This document shows, one piece after another, positions 7,997 to 15,077 of a DNA stretch of 43,390 nt. This DNA comes from Phaeodactylibacter sp. GTDB taxonomy: Bacteria; Bacteroidota; Bacteroidia; Chitinophagales; Saprospiraceae. Position numbers and translations under genes: made by a program. The number at the start of each line of letters is the position of its first letter. Positions within the stretch are counted from its first letter, which is position 1. The stretch spans positions 1 through 43,390 of the forward strand of contig JAGFJE010000741.1 in assembly GCA_024103175.1 (NCBI GenBank), in the 5' to 3' direction. Under the pieces are notes generated by a model. The model did not search any database. It was not told where the DNA came from and saw nothing but the letters and a program-made list of their open reading frames with translations.

Positions 7997-8896
7997 ATGA
8001 AAATCGAACGCCGCGAACTCCTGCGCCTGCTATCTGTCTCCGGTGCTGCATCCCTGCTGGGCCTCAAAGCCTTCCGGAGCCAGGCACAGTGCCTGACCAC
8101 CCCGGACATCCTGGGCCCTTTTTACCTTCCCGGAGCGCCGGAAATAGCTCAACTGGCGCCGGACGGAGCGCCGGGAACTCCTCTTTTCATTACCGGTACG
8201 GTATACGCCAATGACTGCGAATCACCGGTGCCAAATGCCAAGGTAGATGTATGGCATGCCAACGACGGCGGAGGCTACGAAGACGATCACTACCGGGGGA
8301 TAGTGCTTAGCGATGGCAACGGGCAGTATGCATTCCAAACCATTCTTCCCGGAAAATACCTCAACGGCGCTCAGTTCCGCCCCCGGCATTTCCACTATAA
8401 AGTAAGCGCGGCGGAAACAGAACTAACCACCCAGGTCTACTTTGAGGGAGATACTTCTATTCCCACTGATCCGTGGGCTTCTTCTCCTGAAGCGGCCGAA
8501 CGCATCATCCCGCTTTCAGAAGATGCTCAGGGTAACCTGCATGGAGTGGCAGATGTTTATCTCGATGTCGAACCGCTCATCAACAGCCAGGAGGACCCGG
8601 AGCGCTACCCCGGAAAGCCAGTTATCCGCCACATCATACCCAACCCTATAGTAGAAGAGGGAAAAGTACAGGTATATCTGCCCGAAGCAGCTTCCACAAG
8701 CCTGCAAATATTCAGCCTGCAGGGAAAACTGGTTGCCTCCCCGGTTAGGGGCCAGATCCGGGCCGGCGGCATTCAGGAATGGAACATCAGGGTTGAAAAC
8801 CTCCATGGGCTGAAACTCCAACCGGGCATTTACATCATGCGGCTGCTGGTGAACGGCCTCCCCGCTGACGCCAAACGCTTCATCGCCGGCAGGTAA
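7997..8896 (+). CDS. Secreted intradiol ring-cleavage dioxygenase-like protein with T9SS sorting domain
   Basis: 299 residues, starting 5 bp after the TPR gene and so probably co-transcribed. The N-terminus has a twin arginine (RRELLR) before a hydrophobic stretch, which looks like a Tat leader, with possible cleavage near residue 31. Residues about 35-190 match the catechol/protocatechuate intradiol dioxygenase fold. All four non-haem iron(III) ligands can be placed: Tyr99 in HYRG, Tyr121 in PGKY, His131 and His133 in RPRHFH. Residues from about 212 look like a T9SS type A sorting domain (IIPNP, then LQIFSLQGKLV, then PGIYIMRL). This suggests an outer-surface or secreted iron enzyme. Related extracytoplasmic homologues often lack a known substrate, so catechol cleavage should not be assumed. 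Confidence 0.82.
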   Translation: MKIERRELLRLLSVSGAASLLGLKAFRSQAQCLTTPDILGPFYLPGAPEIAQLAPDGAPGTPLFITGTVYANDCESPVPNAKVDVWHANDGGGYEDDHYRGIVLSDGNGQYAFQTILPGKYLNGAQFRPRHFHYKVSAAETELTTQVYFEGDTSIPTDPWASSPEAAERIIPLSEDAQGNLHGVADVYLDVEPLINSQEDPERYPGKPVIRHIIPNPIVEEGKVQVYLPEAASTSLQIFSLQGKLVASPVRGQIRAGGIQEWNIRVENLHGLKLQPGIYIMRLLVNGLPADAKRFIAGR

Positions 8897-8934
8897 AAAA
8901 TACAGCTTCCATAGTTTCGAATCCGGAAAAGTTG

Positions 8935-8942
8935 TAACTTTC
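8935..8942 (+). promoter_or_regulatory. Possible -7 element of rmuC
   Basis: TAACTTTC matches TAnnTTTG at all but the last base. A TTTC at 8915-8918 is a weak candidate for the upstream element. The leader to the ATG at 9000 would be about 50 bases. Confidence 0.3.
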
Positions 8943-8999
8943 AGGGCGACACACTTTAATGTTTTTGATGACATCCATAAGTTTTAAAGCCCTGAAACG

Positions 9000-10343
9000 A
9001 TGCCGGAACACCTCATTCTCCCTCTGCTATTCTTCTTCATCGGCCTGCTCCTGGGCGGCCTGCTGGGGTGGCTCATCACCAAGATCCGCCAAAGGGATGG
9101 GCTGGTGCCTAAGGCGGAAGTTGAACAGGGTTATCTCCCCAAAGCCCTGTATAACCAACTCCAGGAACAGGCGGACCTCTACCTCGGCGACCTGCACGAA
9201 AAGGAAGAGGAACTCCGGATCCTGAGCGGCCGTCTTTCCGGCCAGGAGCAGATCATCCGCAACCTGGAAGATAAACTCGAATCACAGAAGGAAGAGCTGG
9301 AAAAGCTCCAGGAACGCTCCCGGGTGGAATTCGAGAACCTGGCCAACCGGCTGCTGGAGGAGAAAAGCCGAAAATTTACCCTCCAGAACCAGGAGCAGTT
9401 GGAAAATATACTTGCCCCACTGCGCGAAAAGATAAGATCTTTCGAAGAAGGAGTGGAAAAGCGGTTCCTCGAAGAAACCAAGGACAGGGTCAGCCTCAAG
9501 AAGGAGATCGAGCACCTTCGAGAACTCAACCAGCAACTGAGCGCCGACGCCAACAACCTGGCCAGCGCCCTCAAGGGCGACAACAAAACACAAGGAGACT
9601 GGGGAGAGATCCAGTTGGAACTGCTTCTGGAAAAAGCGGGGCTGGCCAAAGGCATCCACTATGAAGCCCAGCCCGGTTTTTCCGATAACGGCCAGCAGAA
9701 ACGGCCCGATTTCGTCATCAACCTGCCGGAAGGCAAACATCTGGTCGTGGATTCGAAGGTATCCCTTACCGCCTACGAAAGATTCTTCCAGGCTACGGAC
9801 GATAAAGAACGCCAGCTTCATCTCAAGGCCCATATAGACAGCATCCGCCAACACGTCAGAGGGCTGAGCAGTAAAAATTACCAGCAGCTGTACCAGATCA
9901 ATTCCCCCGACTATCTGTTGCTTTTTATCCCTATCGAGCCGGCCTTCGCCCTTGCCGTGCAGCAGGACGAACGCCTCTTCCTGGACGCGCTGGACCAGAA
10001 CATCGTCATCGTTTCCACCTCTACCCTACTCGCCACCATGCGCACGGTGTCCTACATCTGGAAGCAGGAAAAGCAGAAGCGCAGCGTCCTGGAAATCGCC
10101 CGGCAGAGCGGCATGCTCTACGATAAGTTCGTCAACTTCGTGGAAGACCTCAAAGGCATCGGCCAGCGCCTGGAACAGGCACAGGGCGCCTACCACGACG
10201 CCATGAACAAACTGGTGGACTCCAAAAAGTACGGCGACACCCTGGTGGGCCGGGCCGAACGCATCCGGGAACTCGGCGCCCGGGCCTCCAAAAACCTGCC
10301 GGAGGGGTTGGTGGAAGCCGCCAGGGATGAAGAAGAAGAATAG
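9000..10343 (+). CDS. rmuC: RmuC family DNA recombination protein
   Basis: 447 residues with the standard RmuC layout. An N-terminal membrane anchor (about residues 4-26) is followed by a long Glu/Lys/Arg-rich coiled coil (about 45-190) and then the RmuC domain, recognisable by GDWGEIQLE and, about 50 residues on, HLVVDSKVSLTAYERF. The C-terminal region continues with LFIPIEPAFALAVQ and a helical tail. RmuC limits inversions at short inverted repeats and is thought to be a restriction-nuclease-fold enzyme. The length is normal for the family. It stands alone, followed by a converging minus-strand gene only 8 bp away. Confidence 0.93.
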   Translation: MPEHLILPLLFFFIGLLLGGLLGWLITKIRQRDGLVPKAEVEQGYLPKALYNQLQEQADLYLGDLHEKEEELRILSGRLSGQEQIIRNLEDKLESQKEELEKLQERSRVEFENLANRLLEEKSRKFTLQNQEQLENILAPLREKIRSFEEGVEKRFLEETKDRVSLKKEIEHLRELNQQLSADANNLASALKGDNKTQGDWGEIQLELLLEKAGLAKGIHYEAQPGFSDNGQQKRPDFVINLPEGKHLVVDSKVSLTAYERFFQATDDKERQLHLKAHIDSIRQHVRGLSSKNYQQLYQINSPDYLLLFIPIEPAFALAVQQDERLFLDALDQNIVIVSTSTLLATMRTVSYIWKQEKQKRSVLEIARQSGMLYDKFVNFVEDLKGIGQRLEQAQGAYHDAMNKLVDSKKYGDTLVGRAERIRELGARASKNLPEGLVEAARDEEEE

Positions 10344-10351
10344 GGTATCAT

Positions 10352-10882
10352 TCAAATAGCCGGCGGTGAATATTTCAAGTGAAGAACGCTATGTTTTTCT
10401 CCTGTCACCTCCACCACAAAGAGGTCATCGTAGGCATTTTCAGCCAGGCCCGAATATTCGTTCGAACCGGACAAGGCGTTCAGCATAACCGGAACGGTAT
10501 TTGAATGGCCTATGATCAGTACTTTCTCTCCCGTGTGCTTCGCACGGACTTCATCCAGGAAATCCGCTATTTTACGGTTTGAGCCGTAAATATTTACTGA
10601 CATCCCGAGCCGGTTTGCCAGGGGCGCCGCCGTAGCTTGGTTGCGTTTAAATGGGGTGGAATAAATAGCCGTTATCCCGGATTGCTGCAACATGAAGGAC
10701 AGGTGTTGCGCCCGCGCCTCTCCGGCCGTCGTCAGCGGAGGGTCGTCTGTTCCATCATCGGCTTTTTCAGCATGGCGCACCAGGATAAAAGTAGTGATCT
10801 TCGCAGGCGTTTCTTGTACCTGCTGCTGCTGTTCACAGGCTGAAAGTAAAAGAAAAACCGACAACCAATATAAATTTTTCAT
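10352..10882 (-). CDS. SixA-like histidine phosphatase family lipoprotein
   Basis: 176 residues. The N-terminus is a lipoprotein signal with LSAC at about residues 13-16, so the protein should be anchored to a membrane outside the cytoplasm. The catalytic core shows the histidine phosphatase (phosphoglycerate mutase-like) motif VRHAEK near residue 35 and the second histidine in IIGHSNTVP, with TPFKRNQATAAPLA in between. The size fits the small SixA-type branch rather than glycolytic mutases. The substrate cannot be told from sequence. It is convergent with rmuC; the next gene upstream on the same strand ends about 40 bp away. Confidence 0.85.
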   Translation of the reverse strand: MKNLYWLSVFLLLSACEQQQQVQETPAKITTFILVRHAEKADDGTDDPPLTTAGEARAQHLSFMLQQSGITAIYSTPFKRNQATAAPLANRLGMSVNIYGSNRKIADFLDEVRAKHTGEKVLIIGHSNTVPVMLNALSGSNEYSGLAENAYDDLFVVEVTGEKHSVLHLKYSPPAI

Positions 10883-10922
10883 CGCCTCGTTTTTCCATTC
10901 AAGATAAAACTAATATTATTTT

Positions 10923-12347
10923 TTACACCCCGACGCTCCGGGAAGCTTCCTCGTAGATAGCCTTCAGCCACGCCCGGTCGGTCAGCAGGCGGGTAGTACG
11001 GATTTTTTCTCCCAGCTTTTTCCAGCGGCGCCCCTTTCCCCGTACGATATGGAAGAGAATGTCGCAAAAGTTGAGGAAAGTTTGTTTCAGATCAGAAGAA
11101 ATAAGCTTATTCCGCTTCAGGAAAATAGTGAAGGCGGCCAGGAGAGACAGCAACGGTTCGGTTTCTTCTTTTTCATAGTAGATCTTGGCCAGAATGACCC
11201 GGGCGCCGAGATAATAGTTCATATCCGAAAAGGCCACCTGATTGAGGTGGGCCTGTGCATCTTCATAGCGGTTGGTGTAATAGTAGAGTTCCGCCAGGTT
11301 ATAATGCAAAGCGTTTTCCCGGAAATTCTCCGGCAGGGACGCGGCGTAACGCTGAATAAAATGCTCTATCCAGTGGTAGCGCTGCAGGCGAAGGGCCAGT
11401 TTGACCACGTTGGTAAATGCCCAGGGCGACAAATGGCCGTTGTCGATCAGTATTTCACTCTCAATGCCGTCCAGATACAGCTGCAGGGCACGGCTGATAT
11501 ATCCTTCCTTCCCCTGCCGTATTTTGCGCGCGCAATAATTGATGGCAAAAAGGTAAATATTTTTCAGGCTTTCGTTGGCAATACCGGCGGAATGATGGGC
11601 CAGCATGGCTTCAAGACGGCCGAAATGCGCCTCGTCATCCTCACTGAGCAACGCCTGAAGGATGGTAAAATACAATTCGATAACCGGCTCCCCGAAGAAC
11701 CGGCAGTGCTGCAAATGGGCAAGCCAATGGTTGGAAATATTCAGTTCGTAATCTCCCTTGATGATGGTTTGCCGGTCGAGCATGGCGCAGGCGAACTGCA
11801 AGCGGCGCAGGTGATAATAGCAGTCCAGGTTGTCGGCCGCCCGTTGGATACTGGCGTCGTATTGCCGGAGCCGCTGCCGCTCAAAATGGCGCTCTTCCGC
11901 TTCAGCCCATTGGAGCTGCCGGAGGAAATACTCACTGTTGCGGGCCTTCCCCTGCTTCATGTACCGCCTCATGCGGCGCTGGCTTTGCCGGTAGCCCTTA
12001 TTCAGTTGGCGGTTTGACAAATGGTCCATCAACAGGATCTCATTGCGCAGGGTTTCCTGCGCCTGGCGTTCTACCACCCAAAATCGTTCCACCAGTTGGT
12101 ACAGGTTGCTGGCCAGATAACGAAAACGTTTATCTTCGTAGGGCTGCCCGGGAAACGCCGCCTCGTGACAGGCCTCTTTGCTCAGCTTGTCACTCGAAAA
12201 GCCGGGCCAAAACCCGAGCATAAACCCGAGCAACCGAGATAATTCTTCCCGCTCGTTGAAATACGGAGAGCTTACAAACTTCTGCAGGCGGGTGATTTCC
12301 TTCTCGTCCATTCCCCTTAAAGCCTTTACCAGTTTGCTTTTATTCAT
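10923..12347 (-). CDS. Conserved Bacteroidota helical-repeat protein, unknown function
   Basis: 474 residues, almost entirely alpha-helical, with no signal peptide or membrane segment. The N-terminal 90 residues have a pattern I recall from a family common in Saprospiraceae and other Bacteroidota: LVKALRGMDEKEITRLQKFV, then SPYFN, then a helix, then AFPGQPYEDKRFRYLASNL. The rest reads as irregular TPR/HEAT-like helix pairs rich in Leu, Tyr and Arg, with a clear TPR-like stretch in the C-terminal half (LHYNLAELYYYTNRYEDAQ). The long clean frame, helical periodicity and start MNKSKL support a real gene. No enzyme motif is visible. A scaffolding role is possible but not shown. Confidence 0.78.
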   Translation of the reverse strand: MNKSKLVKALRGMDEKEITRLQKFVSSPYFNEREELSRLLGFMLGFWPGFSSDKLSKEACHEAAFPGQPYEDKRFRYLASNLYQLVERFWVVERQAQETLRNEILLMDHLSNRQLNKGYRQSQRRMRRYMKQGKARNSEYFLRQLQWAEAEERHFERQRLRQYDASIQRAADNLDCYYHLRRLQFACAMLDRQTIIKGDYELNISNHWLAHLQHCRFFGEPVIELYFTILQALLSEDDEAHFGRLEAMLAHHSAGIANESLKNIYLFAINYCARKIRQGKEGYISRALQLYLDGIESEILIDNGHLSPWAFTNVVKLALRLQRYHWIEHFIQRYAASLPENFRENALHYNLAELYYYTNRYEDAQAHLNQVAFSDMNYYLGARVILAKIYYEKEETEPLLSLLAAFTIFLKRNKLISSDLKQTFLNFCDILFHIVRGKGRRWKKLGEKIRTTRLLTDRAWLKAIYEEASRSVGV

Positions 12348-12561
12348 TTTACCGTTGGATTTTTTGCTTTTTTCCCGCTGTTTCCCCTTTCCCTTGCCTT
12401 GCCTTTATTCAAAGTTTATTCGACAAAAAATGTATTCACATATAAATTAAAATAAATCGTTTTGCAACAAACAGGCTTAAATCAAGAGCTTTCTAGCGTA
12501 CATGCTTTCAAAAGCAATAACGTAGCTGTTTTGTTCGCCCGACAAACTAAAAAAAGTGTAC

Positions 12562-12592
12562 TTGATAGGATTGTTGATACCCCTTATGTTTG
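12562..12592 (+). promoter_or_regulatory. Predicted promoter of the dockerin-like T9SS gene
   Basis: TTG at 12562-12564 and TATGTTTG at 12585-12592 are 20 bases apart, a full match to the Bacteroidota promoter pattern. Transcription would begin near 12598, giving a leader of about 25 bases to the ATG at 12623. The rest of the 275-bp gap to the divergent gene holds only short AT-rich stretches and an imperfect dyad around 12500-12530. Confidence 0.6.
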
Positions 12593-12622
12593 CATTGTCA
12601 TGAGAAATAAAGCAATCGGATA

Positions 12623-13738
12623 ATGGGAAAAAAGACCTCGTTTCTTGTTTGGGTAGCCAGCCTTGCCTTTTCTATTGTATGCAGCCCTGCCGGGGCCCAG
12701 GAGCTCTGGCCCGGCGATGTTAACAATAACGGCATCGTCAGCGCCGTAGACCTTCTCTACCTGGGGCAAGCCTACGGAAGCATGGGGGCCCCGAGGGCCA
12801 ATCCCGCCACCGATTGGGAAGCTCAGGCGCTTCCTGCTCCCTGGAGCCAGTCTTTCCCAAACGGGCTGAATTACGCTTACGCCGACTGTAATGGAGATGG
12901 GCTGGTTGACGATGCCGACCTCGATAGCGGTATTGAAGACAATTTCGGCAGGACGCACGGCGCCCTGATCCCGGATGGGTATTCCAATGGCAGGCCGGGG
13001 AATGCTCCGCAAATTCACCTGTCCCCCAGCGCAACCCTGGTGCAACCGGGGGCTGAAATAGACATCAGCCTCAGCCTGGGCGACGAGGGTTTTCCCGTGG
13101 CCAGTTTCTACGGCATAGCCCTCCTGTTCAGCTATGATTCGGAATTGCTTGGCGATGACGACGGTTTTGAGTTTGAATTCGCCGCGGAAGGTGAAAGTTG
13201 GGTCACTTCTCCGAAACTGGAATATTTCTTTCATGACGATGACGATAACCCGGGCAAAGCCCAGATCGCCGTCACGCGCACCAACCAGCAGCCTCAGGGG
13301 CCAGGCTTTGGGGAGATGGGCAAATTCTCCATTGTCATCGAAGATATTATCGTCGGCCTCGAAATAGATACCTTCCAGCTGAAGGTCGACAGCGTATTGC
13401 TGATCGGCGAAGGCTTCACCACCTATGCCGCCGTCCCGGATACCGCTACCATTATTATCGCCAGAGACAGTGCGCTATTGGGCTCCTCCAGCGGCAACTC
13501 CCAGGCGGATGTCAAGGTATACCCCAACCCGGCTTCCGGAGCATTCCACATCCAATGCGATGCAGAACTCACGGAGCTGTTACTGGCCGACGCCCTGGGC
13601 AGAGCCGTTCCTCTAGACATTCAACGAGCACACGGCCCAACCTACAAGGCCAATGCCTGCGGCCTTCTGCCCGGCCTCTATTGGCTTATTGGAAGAGCCG
13701 GCGATGGCTGGTTCAGAAAAAAAATCGTGATCCTTTAA
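12623..13738 (+). CDS. Secreted dockerin/cohesin-like protein with T9SS type A sorting domain
   Basis: 371 residues. A Sec signal peptide occupies about residues 1-26 (ending in PAGAQ). Residues about 28-100 hold two dockerin-type calcium loops: GDVNNNGIVSAVDLLYLGQ and DCNGDGLVDDADL. The middle (about 128-265) is a beta-rich region with the cohesin-like pattern FYGIALLFSYDSELL. The C-terminus from about 295 is a T9SS type A sorting domain (VKVYPNPASGAFHI ... GLYWLIGRAG). Export would be by Sec and then the Por secretion system. Dockerin-plus-cohesin-like layouts are common in Bacteroidota surface proteins without true cellulosomes. It is 32 bp upstream of the acidic PepSY-like lipoprotein, so the two are probably co-expressed. 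Confidence 0.82.
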   Translation: MGKKTSFLVWVASLAFSIVCSPAGAQELWPGDVNNNGIVSAVDLLYLGQAYGSMGAPRANPATDWEAQALPAPWSQSFPNGLNYAYADCNGDGLVDDADLDSGIEDNFGRTHGALIPDGYSNGRPGNAPQIHLSPSATLVQPGAEIDISLSLGDEGFPVASFYGIALLFSYDSELLGDDDGFEFEFAAEGESWVTSPKLEYFFHDDDDNPGKAQIAVTRTNQQPQGPGFGEMGKFSIVIEDIIVGLEIDTFQLKVDSVLLIGEGFTTYAAVPDTATIIIARDSALLGSSSGNSQADVKVYPNPASGAFHIQCDAELTELLLADALGRAVPLDIQRAHGPTYKANACGLLPGLYWLIGRAGDGWFRKKIVIL

Positions 13739-13770
13739 AATAAATAGTTAAACCAAAATAATTCTGTGCT

Positions 13771-14784
13771 ATGACAAAGATTCCTTTCAGCGCTTTCCTA
13801 CTGAGCGCCCTGTTTTTCCTGGCCGCGTGCGATCTTAATGACGACCTCGGCTTCAATCCGGGCGACGGCCCACTGGGGGCCAACCCGAGCGGCGTTTTCA
13901 TCCCTTGTGAAGACGGTATCGACATCTCTCCGGGCGATCTCCCGGATGAGATCCGAAACTATTTATCTGAGAATTACCCAGGGTTCAGTTTCGACGATAT
14001 AGAAGAATTCCTGGGCTCGGGAGAAACGCGCTTTGGTATAGAGATCGAATTTGAAGATGATGAGATCGAATTCTACTTTGAAGCAGACGGCAGTTTGATC
14101 TCCTTCGGTGATGATATCTCCAGCCAGAGTGTTGCCATTGATGACTTGCCGGATGCCGTCCGGGAATATATTGAAGCCAATTACCCCGATATCCCCATCG
14201 AGGAGGCAGAGATCGAACTGGAATACGGTATGAGTTTCTTCGAAGTGGACCTCTCCGATGACATTGAATTATACTTCTCCGAAGACGGCGACTTCCTTTG
14301 CCGGGACGACGATGACGATGACGATGACGATGATGGAGACGACGACGACGGAGACGATGACGACGACGGGGATGATGACGACGACGGAGATGATGACGAC
14401 GTTCCCGGATTCGTTATCGAATACCTCCAGGCCAACTACCCCGGGGTTGAAGTGGATGAAATTGACGATGAGCGCCTGTGTGACGGCACGCCGGCCCTGG
14501 AGGCCGAGCTGGAAAACGAATCGTTTGAACTTTATTTCAGCACCGATGGCAACTTCCTGTTCTCAGCTATACAAATCGATGAGCAAGGCCTTCCGCAAGC
14601 GGTCCTTGACGCCATTGCAAGTGAATTTCCCGGCTATCACATCGATGACGATGACGATGACGATATAAAAGAGCTTGTATTTGAAGATGGAAGTAAACAA
14701 TACTGGGTCGAACTGGAAAGGCCGGGCGATGACGACGGCCTCGACGCCGTTTTTGATGAAAACGGCGGGCTGATCTGCCCGTAA
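13771..14784 (+). CDS. Acidic lipoprotein with four PepSY-like repeats and a poly-Asp/Gly linker
   Basis: 337 residues with a lipoprotein leader (FFLAAC, Cys near residue 20). After a short linker come two PepSY-like/DUF2874-type repeats (about 50-108 and 125-180), each beginning LPDxxRxYxxxNYP and ending in a beta hairpin with FYFEADGSLI or LYFSEDGDFL. A 32-residue tract of only Asp and Gly follows. Two more repeats then follow (about 214-272 and 280-337; YLQANYPG, SEFPGY). The protein is extremely acidic. Related PepSY-like lipoproteins in Bacteroidota are small and usually have one or two repeats. Calcium or other cation binding is likely from composition, and the upstream partner has calcium loops. 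A strong terminator ends the unit. Confidence 0.85.
   Translation: MTKIPFSAFLLSALFFLAACDLNDDLGFNPGDGPLGANPSGVFIPCEDGIDISPGDLPDEIRNYLSENYPGFSFDDIEEFLGSGETRFGIEIEFEDDEIEFYFEADGSLISFGDDISSQSVAIDDLPDAVREYIEANYPDIPIEEAEIELEYGMSFFEVDLSDDIELYFSEDGDFLCRDDDDDDDDDDGDDDDGDDDDDGDDDDDGDDDDVPGFVIEYLQANYPGVEVDEIDDERLCDGTPALEAELENESFELYFSTDGNFLFSAIQIDEQGLPQAVLDAIASEFPGYHIDDDDDDDIKELVFEDGSKQYWVELERPGDDDGLDAVFDENGGLICP
14305..14400 (+). repeat. GAY-codon tract coding 28 Asp and 4 Gly
   Basis: An uninterrupted low-complexity run of GAC/GAT codons split by single GGA/GGG codons, arranged as Asp10-Gly-Asp4-Gly-Asp5-Gly-Asp5-Gly-Asp4. It lies inside the PepSY-like lipoprotein and separates repeat pairs 1-2 and 3-4. 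Such tracts are prone to slippage, so the length may vary between strains. Confidence 0.9.
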
Positions 14785-14824
14785 GATACTGGATTCCCCC
14801 TTTATTTACATACCCAAACTACGG

Positions 14825-14849
14825 CTGCCCCTACGGGGGCAGTTTTTTT
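14825..14849 (+). terminator. Intrinsic terminator after the PepSY-like lipoprotein gene
   Basis: The 7-bp stem CTGCCCC/GGGGCAG closes a TACG loop, a UNCG-type stable tetraloop in RNA, and is followed directly by seven T residues at 14843-14849. It sits 41 bp after the stop codon. Confidence 0.85.
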
Positions 14850-14970
14850 GTTAAAAGTCTGTTATCAAGGCTGATACTCGAAACATATACCCGGCGGATT
14901 GCGTTACGAAGCTGCTGAATTTTGGGAAAAATATCATCGTAGGGTTAAAGCAACAACAAAAATTACACCC

Positions 14971-15075
14971 ATGAACTTCCTCCTCATCGCAGGTATAATA
15001 TTTCTTTACCTCTTCCTCCTCGGCCTTGCGGGAGACCTGGACAGAAGGTTTCACAAAGGCAACAAGGAATTTTAA
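14971..15075 (+). CDS. 34-residue single-pass membrane microprotein
   Basis: An ORF of 34 codons plus TAA between the terminator at 14849 and the converging acyltransferase gene, which begins only 2 bp after its stop. The product starts MNFLLIAGIIFLYLFLLGLA, a single hydrophobic helix, and ends in a charged tail GDLDRRFHKGNKEF. This is a typical small membrane protein with a basic C-terminus. An A-rich stretch (caacaacaaaaattacaccc) precedes the ATG, as is usual for translated starts in Bacteroidota. No family is recognised. The physical coherence of the peptide is the main argument for it being real. Confidence 0.5.
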   Translation: MNFLLIAGIIFLYLFLLGLAGDLDRRFHKGNKEF

Positions 15076-15077
15076 TC

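Noticed and set aside
14258..14668. 136-residue Met/Thr-rich frame
   Set aside because: It is the +1 reading of the Asp-codon tract and is not protein-like.
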